Shown piece after piece: positions 1-8,168 of a stretch of 64,000 nucleotides of DNA. Under the pieces are notes generated by a model that searched no databases, had not been told where the DNA came from, and was given only the letters and a program-made list of their open reading frames with translations. Position 1 is the stretch's first letter, and each line of letters starts with the position of its first letter. The translations under genes were made by a program, and so were the position numbers. Source of the stretch: Candidatus Dormiibacterota bacterium (GTDB taxonomy: Bacteria > Chloroflexota > Dormibacteria > Dormibacterales > Dormibacteraceae); contig PNAG01000003.1 of NCBI GenBank assembly GCA_003169845.1, positions 16,727 through 80,726 on the forward strand, written 5' to 3'.

Positions 1-2
1 AG

Positions 3-614
3 GCCGACAGCTTCACCCGCCAGGGACGGTTCAGGGGATGGGCGATCGACATGATGCTCGGCGCGGACGTGCACGGGGCGACGCTTGGACTCATCGGCGT
101 CGGGAGGATCGGCCGCGGCGTGGCGCATCGCGCCAAGGGATTCAACATGCGGGTGCTGTACTACGACCCGCAGCCCTTGCCTCCGGACGCCGAGCGGGAG
201 CTGAACGCCGCGCGGGTTGACCTGGGCCGCTTACTCGCAGAGTCCGATTTCGTCTCGGTCCACGTGCCGCTCACGCAGCAGACGCAGCATCTCCTCAGCA
301 CCCCACAGTTCGCGCAGATGAAGAGGTCCGCGATCCTCATCAACACCTCGCGCGGACCAGTGGTCGACGAGGCCGCCCTGGTCGAGGCGCTCAATGCCAA
401 GAAGATCGCTGGCGCCGGGCTTGACGTGTACGAACGAGAGCCCGCCGTTCACCCCGGCCTCATACCCATGCCGAATGTCGTGCTCGCCCCGCACATCGCG
501 AGCGCGACCGTCCGTACGCGGTCGGAGATGTCCGCGATGGCTGCCCGCAACATGGCGACGGCGATCCGCGGCGGCCGCCCGGCGAACCTTCTGAATCCCG
601 AGGTCAAGAGATAA
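3..614 (+). CDS. 2-hydroxyacid dehydrogenase (glyoxylate/hydroxypyruvate reductase type), 5' truncated
   Basis: This NAD(P)-dependent D-2-hydroxyacid dehydrogenase runs off the left edge. The open frame is already in coding sequence at base 3, where ADSFTRQGRFRGW matches the conserved stretch before the nucleotide domain, so no start is visible. The remaining part has the Rossmann motif GVGRIG, the catalytic Arg in NTSRG, the Glu in DVYEREP and the His in APHIAS. The C-terminal half is therefore complete. These enzymes reduce glyoxylate, hydroxypyruvate or similar 2-oxoacids in the cytoplasm. The exact substrate cannot be fixed from motifs; a phosphoglycerate dehydrogenase lacking the ACT domain is an alternative. 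Confidence 0.88.
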   Translation, partial: ADSFTRQGRFRGWAIDMMLGADVHGATLGLIGVGRIGRGVAHRAKGFNMRVLYYDPQPLPPDAERELNAARVDLGRLLAESDFVSVHVPLTQQTQHLLSTPQFAQMKRSAILINTSRGPVVDEAALVEALNAKKIAGAGLDVYEREPAVHPGLIPMPNVVLAPHIASATVRTRSEMSAMAARNMATAIRGGRPANLLNPEVKR

Positions 615-789
615 CCACAGAGGCGCGGCGCGGAATCTTCGACGGATCTGCAGCGCCCATGCGGCCCATCTCCGTGGTTGCGGCCTGCGCTTCTCGCTCA
701 CGCATCAACGGATGCGCTCGCTCCGATGCTCGTTCAGGCCTAGCATCTGGACCACCTGGGCACCGCAGCTCTCGCCGAAGCTCCGCGCC

Positions 790-1599
790 GTGCCTCTAGC
801 CCTTCAGTACCGCCTGGTGGCCCTCGACCTCGATGGCACGATCCTGGACATGAAGTTGAACCTCGACCCGCGCGACGTCGAGGCCCTCGGCCAGATCATT
901 CACGCCGGCGTGACGGTCGTCGCCTGCACCGGCCGGCCCTTCCCGGGCGCTCTGCCATGGGTCGAGCGCCTCGGCCTCGACGGGCCGATCATCTGCTACC
1001 AGGGCGCCGAGATTCGCCTGCCGGACGGCACCAAGATCCTCGATCACGGCGTGAAGCACGACCTTGCGATGGAGGTGATCCGTTTCGCGCGCGAGCGAGA
1101 CCTTCACGTCCAGGCGTACCGGGACGACAAGCTCATCGTCGAGGGTGACAGGCCCGAGGCCCACGAATACGCAAACCACGCCGGCATGGAGATCCACGTG
1201 GTGGGCGACCTCGATGGGGCCATGGGGCCGACGACGCCGAAGCTCGTGATCGTATCCACAGCGCAGAAGTTGGAGGAGCTCCTACCCGAGGCCCGTAAGC
1301 GTTGGGAACGGCGGCTGAATGTCGCGACCTCTATGCCGACCTATCTGGAGTTCACGAGCGTCGAGAGCGACAAGGCTTCCGCCGTTGCCTTCCTGTGCGA
1401 CAGGCTCGGAATCCCGCAAGATCAGTGTGTGGCGGTGGGAGATGGACGCAACGACGCCTCGATGATCGAGTGGGCCGGACTTGGTGTTGCGGTCGAAGGC
1501 TCACCGCCCGAGGTGATTGCAGCCGCCGATCGAACCATCCCCGGACCCGGCCACGGGGGAATCAAGCAGCTCGCCGACCTGTTGATCGGAGCGAGCTGA
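790..1599 (+). CDS. HAD-superfamily Cof-type phosphatase
   Basis: A haloacid-dehalogenase-type phosphatase of the Cof/YidA class, about 269 residues, acting on a small phosphorylated metabolite. Motif I is DLDGT near the N-terminus, motif II is the Thr in ACTGRP, motif III is the Lys in SDKAS and motif IV is GDGRND, so all catalytic elements are present. GTG at 790 puts the start ten residues before DLDGT. An in-frame ATG at 712 would add a poorly conserved 26-residue N-terminus and is less likely. The stop overlaps the ATG of the next gene (TGATG), which suggests an operon. The substrate is unknown. Confidence 0.85.
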   Translation: MPLALQYRLVALDLDGTILDMKLNLDPRDVEALGQIIHAGVTVVACTGRPFPGALPWVERLGLDGPIICYQGAEIRLPDGTKILDHGVKHDLAMEVIRFARERDLHVQAYRDDKLIVEGDRPEAHEYANHAGMEIHVVGDLDGAMGPTTPKLVIVSTAQKLEELLPEARKRWERRLNVATSMPTYLEFTSVESDKASAVAFLCDRLGIPQDQCVAVGDGRNDASMIEWAGLGVAVEGSPPEVIAAADRTIPGPGHGGIKQLADLLIGAS

Positions 1600-2402
1600 T
1601 GGGAACTCTCCTCCTGGTCCACGCGCATCCCGACGACGAATCGATCTCGACCGGCGGCGTGATGATGAAGGCGAAGGCCCACGGCCATCGCGTGGTCCTC
1701 GCCACCGCGACCCGCGGTGAGGTGGGTGAGATCTACAACATGGACGAGGAGTCATCGCGGCCAAGGCTCGGCGAGATCCGGACGGAAGAGCTGAAGGCCG
1801 CCGGCGAGATGCTCGGTGTCGATCGGATCGAGTTTCTCGGCTACCGCGACTCAGGCATGGTCGACACGGCGGACAACAAGGACCCGCGCTCGTTCCACCA
1901 GGCGCGGCTTGACGAAGCGGCCGCCAAGCTTGCGGTGCTAATGCGGGATGAGAGGCCCGACGTCGTCGTGACGTATGCCGAAGATGGCGTTTACGGACAC
2001 CCCGACCACATCAAGGCGCACCACGTCACCAACGCCGCTCTGGATCTGCTCGAGCGCGAGGGATGGTCACCGAAAAAGCTGTACTACACCGCGATTCCGC
2101 GCTCGATGATGGAAGCGTTCATGGCGCAGATGCCGGAAGAGGCACAGCGCCAGAACACGAACATGCGAATCGCCGGCACGCCCGACGAGCTGGTGACGAC
2201 GCGGATCGACGTCCACGACTATGTAGACCAGAAGCGCAAGGCCTTCGGCGCGCACGTGAGCCAGAACGATCCCAACTCGTGGTTCGCGACCATGGCGAGC
2301 CAGATCTACGAGCTCGCGTTCGGCACCGAGTACTTCCAGCTGGTCCGAGGAAAGCCGGGATCCGAGCTCCCGGAGAACGACCTGTTCGCCGGTATCAGCT
2401 GA
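1599..2402 (+). CDS. PIG-L family deacetylase (MshB/Mca-like)
   Basis: A zinc-dependent N-acetylglucosaminyl deacetylase of the PIG-L family, 267 residues. The N-terminus carries the metal motif HAHPDDE and the second metal-site motif GHPDH lies near residue 135. Within the family it most resembles the mycothiol enzymes MshB (GlcNAc-inositol deacetylase) and Mca (mycothiol S-conjugate amidase): VHAHPDDES, then RGEVGEIYN, then EIRTEEL. That hints at a mycothiol-like low-molecular-weight thiol, but no mshA, mshC or mshD lies in the window. The ATG overlaps the HAD stop. Family is sure, exact reaction is not. Confidence 0.85.
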   Translation: MGTLLLVHAHPDDESISTGGVMMKAKAHGHRVVLATATRGEVGEIYNMDEESSRPRLGEIRTEELKAAGEMLGVDRIEFLGYRDSGMVDTADNKDPRSFHQARLDEAAAKLAVLMRDERPDVVVTYAEDGVYGHPDHIKAHHVTNAALDLLEREGWSPKKLYYTAIPRSMMEAFMAQMPEEAQRQNTNMRIAGTPDELVTTRIDVHDYVDQKRKAFGAHVSQNDPNSWFATMASQIYELAFGTEYFQLVRGKPGSELPENDLFAGIS

Positions 2403-2581
2403 CGAGACGAACCACTGGCGTCGCTGACTGTTTGCCGGCGGCAGTGGTAGGAACGAGATAACCAGGAACGCCCCAGTTATCAGGACCGCGGCGCCCCGCG
2501 TCGCCAGCCTTCGCAAGATTGCTTCTTCATCTGGGGACCGATCGGCTTAGTCGCAGGGCCATCGTGTCAAATCCGGTCGCG

Positions 2582-2587
2582 TAGACT
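2582..2587 (+). promoter_or_regulatory. Putative -10 hexamer of ispH (TAGACT)
   Basis: TAGACT lies 10 nt before the ispH ATG, with no Shine-Dalgarno sequence between. This matches the leaderless pattern seen before many genes here. The 195-bp gap after the PIG-L gene holds no other supported feature. Confidence 0.4.
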
Positions 2588-2597
2588 CGATTTTGAG

Positions 2598-3467
2598 ATG
2601 GAAGTGCTCAAGATCACGCCGCGCGGGTACTGCCACGGCGTGGTGGACGCGTTCCGGATCGCCAAACGGGTGCGCGAGGAGACCAGCGGGCCCGTGCACA
2701 TGCTTGGCATGCTCGTTCACAACACCCACGCGACCGACGATCTCCAGGCTCAGGGCATCGCCCTGGTCGACCAGCCCGACCGGTTCGCCGGGTTGAACCA
2801 GATCAAGGAGGGCACGGTCATCTTCACTGCCCACGGCGTGTCGCCCCAGGTCAAGCAGCGCGCGGTCGAGCTGGGCTTGAAGCCGGTCGACGCCACGTGC
2901 TCGGACGTCGTTCGCACCCACGAGCTGGTTGCCGACCTCGCCAACAAGGGCTACGACGTCGTCTACATCGGCCGCAAAGGACACCCCGAACCGGAGGGCG
3001 TCATGGGCGAGGCCCCCGGCAAGGTTCATCTCGTGCAGGACCCCGAGGACATCGACGCGCTCGACCTCAGGGGCGACCGGATCGCCGTCACGTGCCAGAC
3101 CACGCTTTCCGTGTGGGACACGGAGGACCTGATCGGCCGGGTCAAGGCACGCTACCCGCAAGCCGAGGTGCACAACGAGATCTGCAGGGCGACCCAGGAG
3201 CGCCAGGAGGCGGCGGTCGAGGCGGCGCAGCATGTCGACCTCGTGATCGTCGTGGGCAGCCCGCGCTCCTCCAACTCGCTGCGCCTTGTCGAGGTGGTCA
3301 AGAAGCTGGGCAAAAAGCCCGCCTACCTCGTCGACAGGTTCGAAGACCTCGATCTCAGCTGGTTCGCCGGCGTGAAGAAGGTCGGCGTGACCAGCGGTGC
3401 CTCCACTCCGACCCAGCTCACCCGCCGGGTGATCGAGTACCTGGAGGCGCTGGAAGTACCGGTCTAG
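2598..3467 (+). CDS. ispH: 4-hydroxy-3-methylbut-2-enyl diphosphate reductase
   Basis: The last enzyme of the MEP isoprenoid pathway, converting HMBPP to IPP and DMAPP with a [4Fe-4S] cluster; 289 residues, normal for the family. The three cluster cysteines are visible in GYCHGV near residue 12, DATCSDV near 98 and NEICRATQ near 196. The substrate-binding TSGASTP near the C-terminus and the conserved MLVHN and TAHG histidine motifs are also present. The gene stands alone behind its own putative promoter, and its 3' end overlaps the convergent MaoC-like gene by 4 bp. No other MEP gene is in the window. Confidence 0.97.
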   Translation: MEVLKITPRGYCHGVVDAFRIAKRVREETSGPVHMLGMLVHNTHATDDLQAQGIALVDQPDRFAGLNQIKEGTVIFTAHGVSPQVKQRAVELGLKPVDATCSDVVRTHELVADLANKGYDVVYIGRKGHPEPEGVMGEAPGKVHLVQDPEDIDALDLRGDRIAVTCQTTLSVWDTEDLIGRVKARYPQAEVHNEICRATQERQEAAVEAAQHVDLVIVVGSPRSSNSLRLVEVVKKLGKKPAYLVDRFEDLDLSWFAGVKKVGVTSGASTPTQLTRRVIEYLEALEVPV

Positions 3468-4267
3468 GAGCGCCTGGGCTGGCGCAGGCGGCGGATGACC
3501 CCGCCCAGGCCGCCGCGCTCGCTCGCCGGAGAGGTTGGTGCGGCTGCTGCAGCTGCGGGGGGCGCAGGCGCCGCCTGAGTGGCCGCACTCCCGGCCGGCT
3601 CCCCTTCTCGCGGTGCCGTGGAACCGGATGGCCGGCGCCTCCTGCGCCTCCGAGGCGCCCCCGCGGCTCTTTCGGTTTTGGCGACAGGAGCCGGCGGAGC
3701 GGCTGCCAGCGGTGGCTCGATCGCTGGCCCCGTGGCGCCTGCCGGCCGGCGCCGCCGGCGCCTTCGAGGTGCAGCGGGTCCGGCTGCTGCAGCGGCGGTC
3801 ACGGCGGATGGCTCCTGCGCCCGGTCGCGTTCCGCCGCGGCCAGGTGCCGTCTGACCTTGGCCCCGACCTCACCTTCGGCGCACAGGGCGCCATCCGCGG
3901 TGTGAACGTCGACGCGCCAGACGACGATCGAGGTCGGCGCCCCGCCGATCGGGGGCCGCTTCTGGGTCAGGGTCCAGCGGGCGTAGATGGTCTCGCCGGC
4001 GTGAACCGCTCGGGGGAATTTCCAGTTGAACCATTCCCACTCCTCCACGGACGGCACGGGCATGTCGATCGTGCCGAGCCCGACCGCCACCGCCACGAGC
4101 AGAGCCGGCGGGGCCACGCGGGGATGTCCGGGGGCGGCTTCGATCGAGAGGGGCGAGAAATCGCCCGAGACCGCGGCGAAAAGCGCGATCTCAGATTCGG
4201 AAATGGTGCGACGGCGGGTGGTCCATTCGCCGCCTAACGGGAGGTCGTCGAAAGAGAGGGGCTCCAG
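3464..4267 (-). CDS. MaoC-like hot-dog domain protein with polybasic Ala/Pro-rich tail
   Basis: The N-terminal about 150 residues look like a MaoC-type hot-dog dehydratase domain (FDDLPLGGEW, then SESEIALFAAVSGDFSPL, then HAGETIYARW). The usual catalytic Asp/His pair is not clearly recognisable: GDFSPL stands where GDxNPxH is common. The remaining roughly 110 residues are Ala/Pro-rich with two runs of seven arginines (APRRRRRRRPAG and APRRRRRRRPSG). An open frame continues upstream to 4444, but that part is encoded by the intergenic repeat and is unlikely to be protein. A CTG at 4267 lies 9 nt after a perfect TATACT -10. Both start and function are inferred. Confidence 0.6.
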   Translation of the reverse strand: MEPLSFDDLPLGGEWTTRRRTISESEIALFAAVSGDFSPLSIEAAPGHPRVAPPALLVAVAVGLGTIDMPVPSVEEWEWFNWKFPRAVHAGETIYARWTLTQKRPPIGGAPTSIVVWRVDVHTADGALCAEGEVGAKVRRHLAAAERDRAQEPSAVTAAAAAGPAAPRRRRRRRPAGATGPAIEPPLAAAPPAPVAKTERAAGAPRRRRRRRPSGSTAPREGEPAGSAATQAAPAPPAAAAAAPTSPASERGGLGGVIRRLRQPRRS

Positions 4268-4276
4268 ATCGGCGCG

Positions 4277-4282
4277 AGTATA
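4277..4282 (-). promoter_or_regulatory. Putative -10 (TATACT) for the MaoC-like gene
   Basis: On the minus strand TATACT is followed after 9 nt by CTG, the proposed leaderless start of the MaoC-like gene. The hexamer is close to consensus. Confidence 0.45.
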
Positions 4283-4308
4283 GCCCGATAGCGCCCTCAA
4301 GCTGAATG

Positions 4309-4434
4309 CCAAGTGGAGTTGAAGGCCGGATTTACTCCGGCCGAAACCCATGCGTGCACAACCCAGGCGCCTCCCAACGTCCTGCGGGAGAGGAGGGGGT
4401 CCCGCGGGGGAGGACGCCTGTCCTCCCCCGCGCC
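4309..4434. repeat. Intergenic two-hairpin repeat, copy 1
   Basis: This non-coding stretch shares its layout and much sequence with 22843-22958. The first hairpin (4324-4342) has a 7-bp stem GGCCGGA/TCCGGCC around TTTAC. A GCGCCTCC block follows, then a second hairpin (4403-4432) with a perfect 12-bp stem CGCGGGGGAGGA/TCCTCCCCCGCG and a 6-nt loop. In copy 2 two stem pairs differ but still pair. It lies between the divergent MaoC-like and diguanylate cyclase genes. It may be a transcribed structured RNA, a protein-binding element or a mobile palindromic repeat. Confidence 0.75.
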
Positions 4435-4501
4435 TTCGAACCAACTCCCGGGCTCGAGCGTTAACCTATGACAACTTCAGCGTCGGGAGGGTTTTGGTCC
4501 C

Positions 4502-5653
4502 TTGGATCTCGCGGCCGTTCTGCTCGTCACCTCTGTCCTGCTGGTCTTCGCCTTTCTGCTGCTGACCGTGTCGCTGATGCGGCTCCGCGGGACGACGCGG
4601 GAGCTCCAGGCCGCCCTCGACGACGAGAGCGGGGCGCGAGACCGCGCGGCGCTCCTGCTGGCGATCGCGTCCGCCGTCAACTCCTCGCTGGCCCTGGAGG
4701 AGGTCCTCAACGTCGCGCTGACCCACGCCGGCCGGATCATGGGGGCGGTCGCCGGTGCGATGTACCTCGTCACGCAGGACAAGGCCGAGATGCATCGGGA
4801 GGCCGAATACAACCTGACCCACCGAGCTCGCGGCGCGATTCGCAAGCTCGACGAGGAGCCGGTCCACACCGCCATCACGGCCATGCGTCCTCTCGTGGTC
4901 AAGCTCGACGAGCGGACCGCCCCGGGGATCGAGGGTGGCGGCCATCCCCAGCACGTGCTGGTCGTGCCGGTGCAGCGCTCGGGCCAGTTGATGGGGGCGA
5001 TGGAGCTGTATCTCAACGCATGGCGGGAGCTCACCGAGGACCAGGCCGACCTCCTCAACGGTGTCGCTTCGGAGGCCGCGATCGCGATCCGTCACGCGCA
5101 GCTCTTCCAGGCGCAGGAGGAGAACGCGCTCACCGACGAGCTGACCAAGCTGCCGAACCGGCGCGCGCTGGCGCAGCGCTTCCTGCAGGAGATGCAGCGC
5201 GCGCGACGCCACCACAACGCAATCGCGTTCTTGATGATCGACCTCGACCACTTCAAACTGGTCAACGACACGTACGGCCACCTCAACGGCGATGCCGTGC
5301 TGGCGGAGCTGGCTTCGATCCTGGTCACCGGCGCTCGCGAATCGGACGTGTGCGCGCGGTATGGCGGGGAGGAGTTTGGAATGATCCTCCACGAGACGAC
5401 CGAGCCCGGAGCGCGGACGCTCGCCGAACGAATCCGGGCGAAGGTCGCGGCCGCCACGTTCCCCGGCGGTCTGAAGCTCACGATCAGCATCGGGGTCGCG
5501 GCCACTGATGAACCGGCCCTGTTCACGACGTTGATGGAGCGCGCCGACCAGGCGCTCTATGCGGCCAAGCAGGGCGGCCGCAACCAGGTTCGCGTCGCGG
5601 ATATGAAGGCTCCGGCCAAGCAGCAGCAGCACTCAGCGCCCTCGCAAACGTAA
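4502..5653 (+). CDS. Membrane-anchored GAF-GGDEF diguanylate cyclase
   Basis: It makes the second messenger c-di-GMP from two GTP. The 383 residues hold one N-terminal transmembrane helix (residues 4-24), a GAF sensor domain (about 45-195) and a GGDEF domain (about 205-365). The active-site loop is YGGEEF, a catalytically competent variant. RESD, five residues before it, fits the RxxD product-inhibition site. The start is TTG at 4502, about 11 nt after a GGGAGGG block, so this gene appears to have a leader with a ribosome site. No EAL or HD-GYP partner is nearby. Confidence 0.9.
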   Translation: MDLAAVLLVTSVLLVFAFLLLTVSLMRLRGTTRELQAALDDESGARDRAALLLAIASAVNSSLALEEVLNVALTHAGRIMGAVAGAMYLVTQDKAEMHREAEYNLTHRARGAIRKLDEEPVHTAITAMRPLVVKLDERTAPGIEGGGHPQHVLVVPVQRSGQLMGAMELYLNAWRELTEDQADLLNGVASEAAIAIRHAQLFQAQEENALTDELTKLPNRRALAQRFLQEMQRARRHHNAIAFLMIDLDHFKLVNDTYGHLNGDAVLAELASILVTGARESDVCARYGGEEFGMILHETTEPGARTLAERIRAKVAAATFPGGLKLTISIGVAATDEPALFTTLMERADQALYAAKQGGRNQVRVADMKAPAKQQQHSAPSQT

Positions 5654-5683
5654 CCCCGGCCCTGCCGGTACAGTCCACCTGGA

Positions 5684-6277
5684 GTGGGGCATTTCTGCGT
5701 CAACTGCGGCGCGGCGCTGGTGCCGCGCGTCATCGAAGGCCGCGAGGTGGAAGCCTGCCCGAACGACAGCTTCGTCCTCTGGCACGACCCGAAGGTGTCG
5801 ACGGCCGTGGTCGTGGAGGCGGACGGCGGCATCGTGCTCGGGCGCAGGGCGATCGAGCCGGGCTACGGCCTGTGGTGCCTGCCAGGCGGGTTCGTCAACG
5901 ACGACGAGGACCCCGCCGTGGCGGCTACTCGCGAATGCCTCGAGGAAATCTGCGTGCCGGTCGAGCTCACCGGTCTGATCGGCGTCTACCACATACCGAA
6001 GACCGACACCCCGAGCATGGTGGGAATCGCCTATCGCGGAAGGCTTGCGGACCAGGCGCAGCCGGCGGCCGGCGCCGAGATGCTCGAGGTGGGGGTCTTC
6101 AAGCTCGACGCACTTCCACCTCTTGCGTTCCCCAGCCACAAAACCGTGGTCGCGGAGTACCTCAAGTCCCAGGCGTCGCCGGCGGTAGAGGCACCTCGGC
6201 TCGAGGCCGCAGCGGCTCAGCGTGCAGGGCGGCCATTACGAGCGCCAGCGCCGACGACACCACGGCGCAGGCGGTGA
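5684..6277 (+). CDS. Nudix hydrolase with N-terminal zinc ribbon
   Basis: A Nudix pyrophosphohydrolase, 197 residues from a GTG start. An N-terminal zinc-ribbon-like segment (CVNCG, then CPND) precedes the Nudix fold, as in NADH pyrophosphatase and ADP-ribose pyrophosphatase relatives. The Nudix box begins with GGFVNDDEDP and continues with RECLEEICVP, giving the required Glu cluster. TACAGT lies 9 nt before the GTG, a probable leaderless -10. The last roughly 39 residues overlap the convergent MFS gene by 116 bp and are Ala/Arg-rich, so the Nudix fold itself ends before the overlap. Substrate unknown. Confidence 0.85.
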   Translation: MGHFCVNCGAALVPRVIEGREVEACPNDSFVLWHDPKVSTAVVVEADGGIVLGRRAIEPGYGLWCLPGGFVNDDEDPAVAATRECLEEICVPVELTGLIGVYHIPKTDTPSMVGIAYRGRLADQAQPAAGAEMLEVGVFKLDALPPLAFPSHKTVVAEYLKSQASPAVEAPRLEAAAAQRAGRPLRAPAPTTPRRRR

Positions 6278-7373
6278 ATCCCGCCGCGTATCCGTAGCCC
6301 TGAACCACGGGCCCGAAGAGCAGCGGGCCGGCGGAGAGCCCGAGGAACAGGATGGTCCCGTACATGCCCATCGTGACGCCGCGGGTCGACGAGGCGGACA
6401 GGTCGCCGAAAACCACGCCCATGGCGACGAAGGCCGTGGCCATGAACGGCGTGCCGGCCGCGAGCACGATGGCGGGACCGACAAACCCGGTCAGGTGACC
6501 GAGCACGACGCAGGCCACGGACCATCCGATCACGCCGGCGAACACGATCGGCCAGCGCTGACGGGCGCGATCCACGAGGCGGCCTCCCGGGAGCCGTGAG
6601 AGCCCGTTGACGACGGCCTGCAGCGCGAGCAGGTATCCAACCTGTGCGCTCGGAAGTCCGAGCGCCTCCCTGCCGAACACCGGCAAAAACGCTCCGATAG
6701 TGCCCCACCCCAACGTTGCGGCGATGAGCCCGATGGACACGGGCACGAAGGAGCGCTGCGCCAACAGTGCTCGCAAGGGGGCGCTGAACGACAGGCCGCC
6801 GCCGGAGTGCTGCCTCGTTCCGCTGGCCACGAACGCGGCCGGTACGGCAAACACCAGCAGGCCGGTGGTCACCGCGATGTCCGTCTGGACGTTGATCCAG
6901 CGGAGCGCGATGCCGGCGATCGACGGCCCGAGGAAGAAGCCGGCCTGCATCGAAAAAGTCAGCCAGCCCATAGCGCGTCCCAGGCGGCTGCCGGAAGTTG
7001 ATTCGGTCACCGCGCTGAACAGCGCCGCCTGCTGCGCGCCGGCAGCCAATCCGCCGATCACCTGCCACAGGAAGAGCGGCGCGACAGTTGGCGTGAAAGC
7101 CGTGGCGACCTGTGACCCTGCGGCAAAGACGAAAGAGATGCCCAGCAGCGCCCTGGCACCGAACCGGTCGATGAGGATGCCCGACGGAAGCGACAGCAAG
7201 GCGCCCGCAAGGGTCGACACCGAGAACAGGGCGCCAACCTCGAACCGGCTCGCGCCGAGGTCGTGCGCGTACAGCGGCACCGTGAGGCCACGGGCTGCAA
7301 GCGCGGCGAATGAAGCACCGGCGGCGATGTACAGCGCAACCGTCCGGCGCGAGTCCGGGACGGTCACGCGCAC
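6162..7373 (-). CDS. MFS transporter
   Basis: A 403-residue major facilitator superfamily permease with about 12 hydrophobic segments. The N-terminal half shows the MFS loop signature as GILIDRFGAR between TM2 and TM3, and a related GGRLVDRARQR occurs in the second half. The likely role is export of a drug or small metabolite across the cytoplasmic membrane; the substrate cannot be read from sequence. The start is GTG at 7373, 6 nt after TATCTT, so the mRNA is probably leaderless. It is divergent from the sirtuin gene and overlaps the Nudix 3' end. Confidence 0.88.
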   Translation of the reverse strand: MRVTVPDSRRTVALYIAAGASFAALAARGLTVPLYAHDLGASRFEVGALFSVSTLAGALLSLPSGILIDRFGARALLGISFVFAAGSQVATAFTPTVAPLFLWQVIGGLAAGAQQAALFSAVTESTSGSRLGRAMGWLTFSMQAGFFLGPSIAGIALRWINVQTDIAVTTGLLVFAVPAAFVASGTRQHSGGGLSFSAPLRALLAQRSFVPVSIGLIAATLGWGTIGAFLPVFGREALGLPSAQVGYLLALQAVVNGLSRLPGGRLVDRARQRWPIVFAGVIGWSVACVVLGHLTGFVGPAIVLAAGTPFMATAFVAMGVVFGDLSASSTRGVTMGMYGTILFLGLSAGPLLFGPVVQGYGYAAGFTACAVVSSALALVMAALHAEPLRPRAEVPLPPATPGT

Positions 7374-7379
7374 GAACCT

Positions 7380-7385
7380 AAGATA
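7380..7385 (-). promoter_or_regulatory. Putative leaderless -10 (TATCTT) of the MFS gene
   Basis: On the minus strand TATCTT ends 6 nt before the GTG start. With the neighbouring base the plus strand reads TAAGATA (7379-7385), again a TANNNTA heptamer between divergent genes. Confidence 0.45.
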
Positions 7386-7424
7386 CCGGCCGATGGTGTC
7401 AGGTCATTTCATCGGGGGGCCGTC

Positions 7425-8168
7425 ATGACGGTCGCGCATGCAGCCGAGCTCATTCGGACCGCCCGCAGCGGCCTGGCGCTTACCGGCGCCGGAGTTTCGG
7501 CCGAAAGCGGCATCCCGACCTTCCGCGGCGAGGGCGGCCTGTGGACTCAATACGACCCGATCAAGGTCGCCTCGATCGAGTACTTCCTGGCGGATCCCAG
7601 CGCGTACTGGAAGGTGTCGAAGGACCGCGGGCGCGTTGCGCTTGCGGCCCGCCCGAATGGGGGCCACTACGCTCTTGCCGCGCTCGAGACCTCCGGGCGC
7701 CTGGTCGCAGTGGTGACTCAGAACACGGATGGGCTGCACCAGGATTCCAGCACCCGCAACGTGATCGAGCTGCATGGATCCGGCCGCCATGTGCAGTGTC
7801 TCGACTGTGGGAACCGTGAGGCGCGCAGCGAGGTCCAGGCGCGGCTGGACGTAGAAATGCCGCCGCGATGCAGGCTCTGCGGCGGAGGCTTCCTCAAGCC
7901 GACCGTGGTGCTGTTCGGAGAACCGCTGCCGAAAGCGGCGATCCAGCAAGCCCTGACGCTGGCACGCCAGGCAGACGTGATGCTCGTCGTCGGCAGCTCT
8001 CTTGTCGTCTACCCGGCTGCGGACATACCCGCGGTCGCCGTGAGGTCGGGCGCGCAGCTCATCGTGATCAACGCGGAGCCGACGCCGTTCGACGAGCTCG
8101 CGGCCGTCGTCGTCCGCGGCAAATCCGGAGAGGTCCTTCCGGAGATCGTCGCGCTCATAGATGGGTGA
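7425..8168 (+). CDS. SIR2-family NAD-dependent protein deacylase (sirtuin)
   Basis: It removes acyl groups from lysines using NAD+ as cosubstrate; 247 residues, typical for a bacterial CobB/Sir2. The NAD-binding motif GAGVSAESGIPTFRG is near the N-terminus, followed by TQNTDGLH, the catalytic His in ELHGSG, a zinc site of two Cys pairs (CLDC and CRLC) and GSSLVVYPAA. ATG at 7425 follows a G-rich run that may act as a ribosome site. The 3' end overlaps convergent birA by 14 bp. It could regulate acetylated metabolic enzymes, but no target is indicated here. Confidence 0.95.
   Translation: MTVAHAAELIRTARSGLALTGAGVSAESGIPTFRGEGGLWTQYDPIKVASIEYFLADPSAYWKVSKDRGRVALAARPNGGHYALAALETSGRLVAVVTQNTDGLHQDSSTRNVIELHGSGRHVQCLDCGNREARSEVQARLDVEMPPRCRLCGGGFLKPTVVLFGEPLPKAAIQQALTLARQADVMLVVGSSLVVYPAADIPAVAVRSGAQLIVINAEPTPFDELAAVVVRGKSGEVLPEIVALIDG

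Noticed and set aside
2067..2516. Minus-strand frame with a signal-peptide-like N-terminus (VLITGAFLVISFLPLPPA)
   Set aside because: Most of it is antisense to the PIG-L gene and the rest has no conserved feature or promoter.
2897..4237. 446-codon plus-strand frame across ispH and the MaoC-like gene
   Set aside because: Composition is Arg/Gly/Pro-rich shadow sequence, overlapping a certain ispH in another frame.
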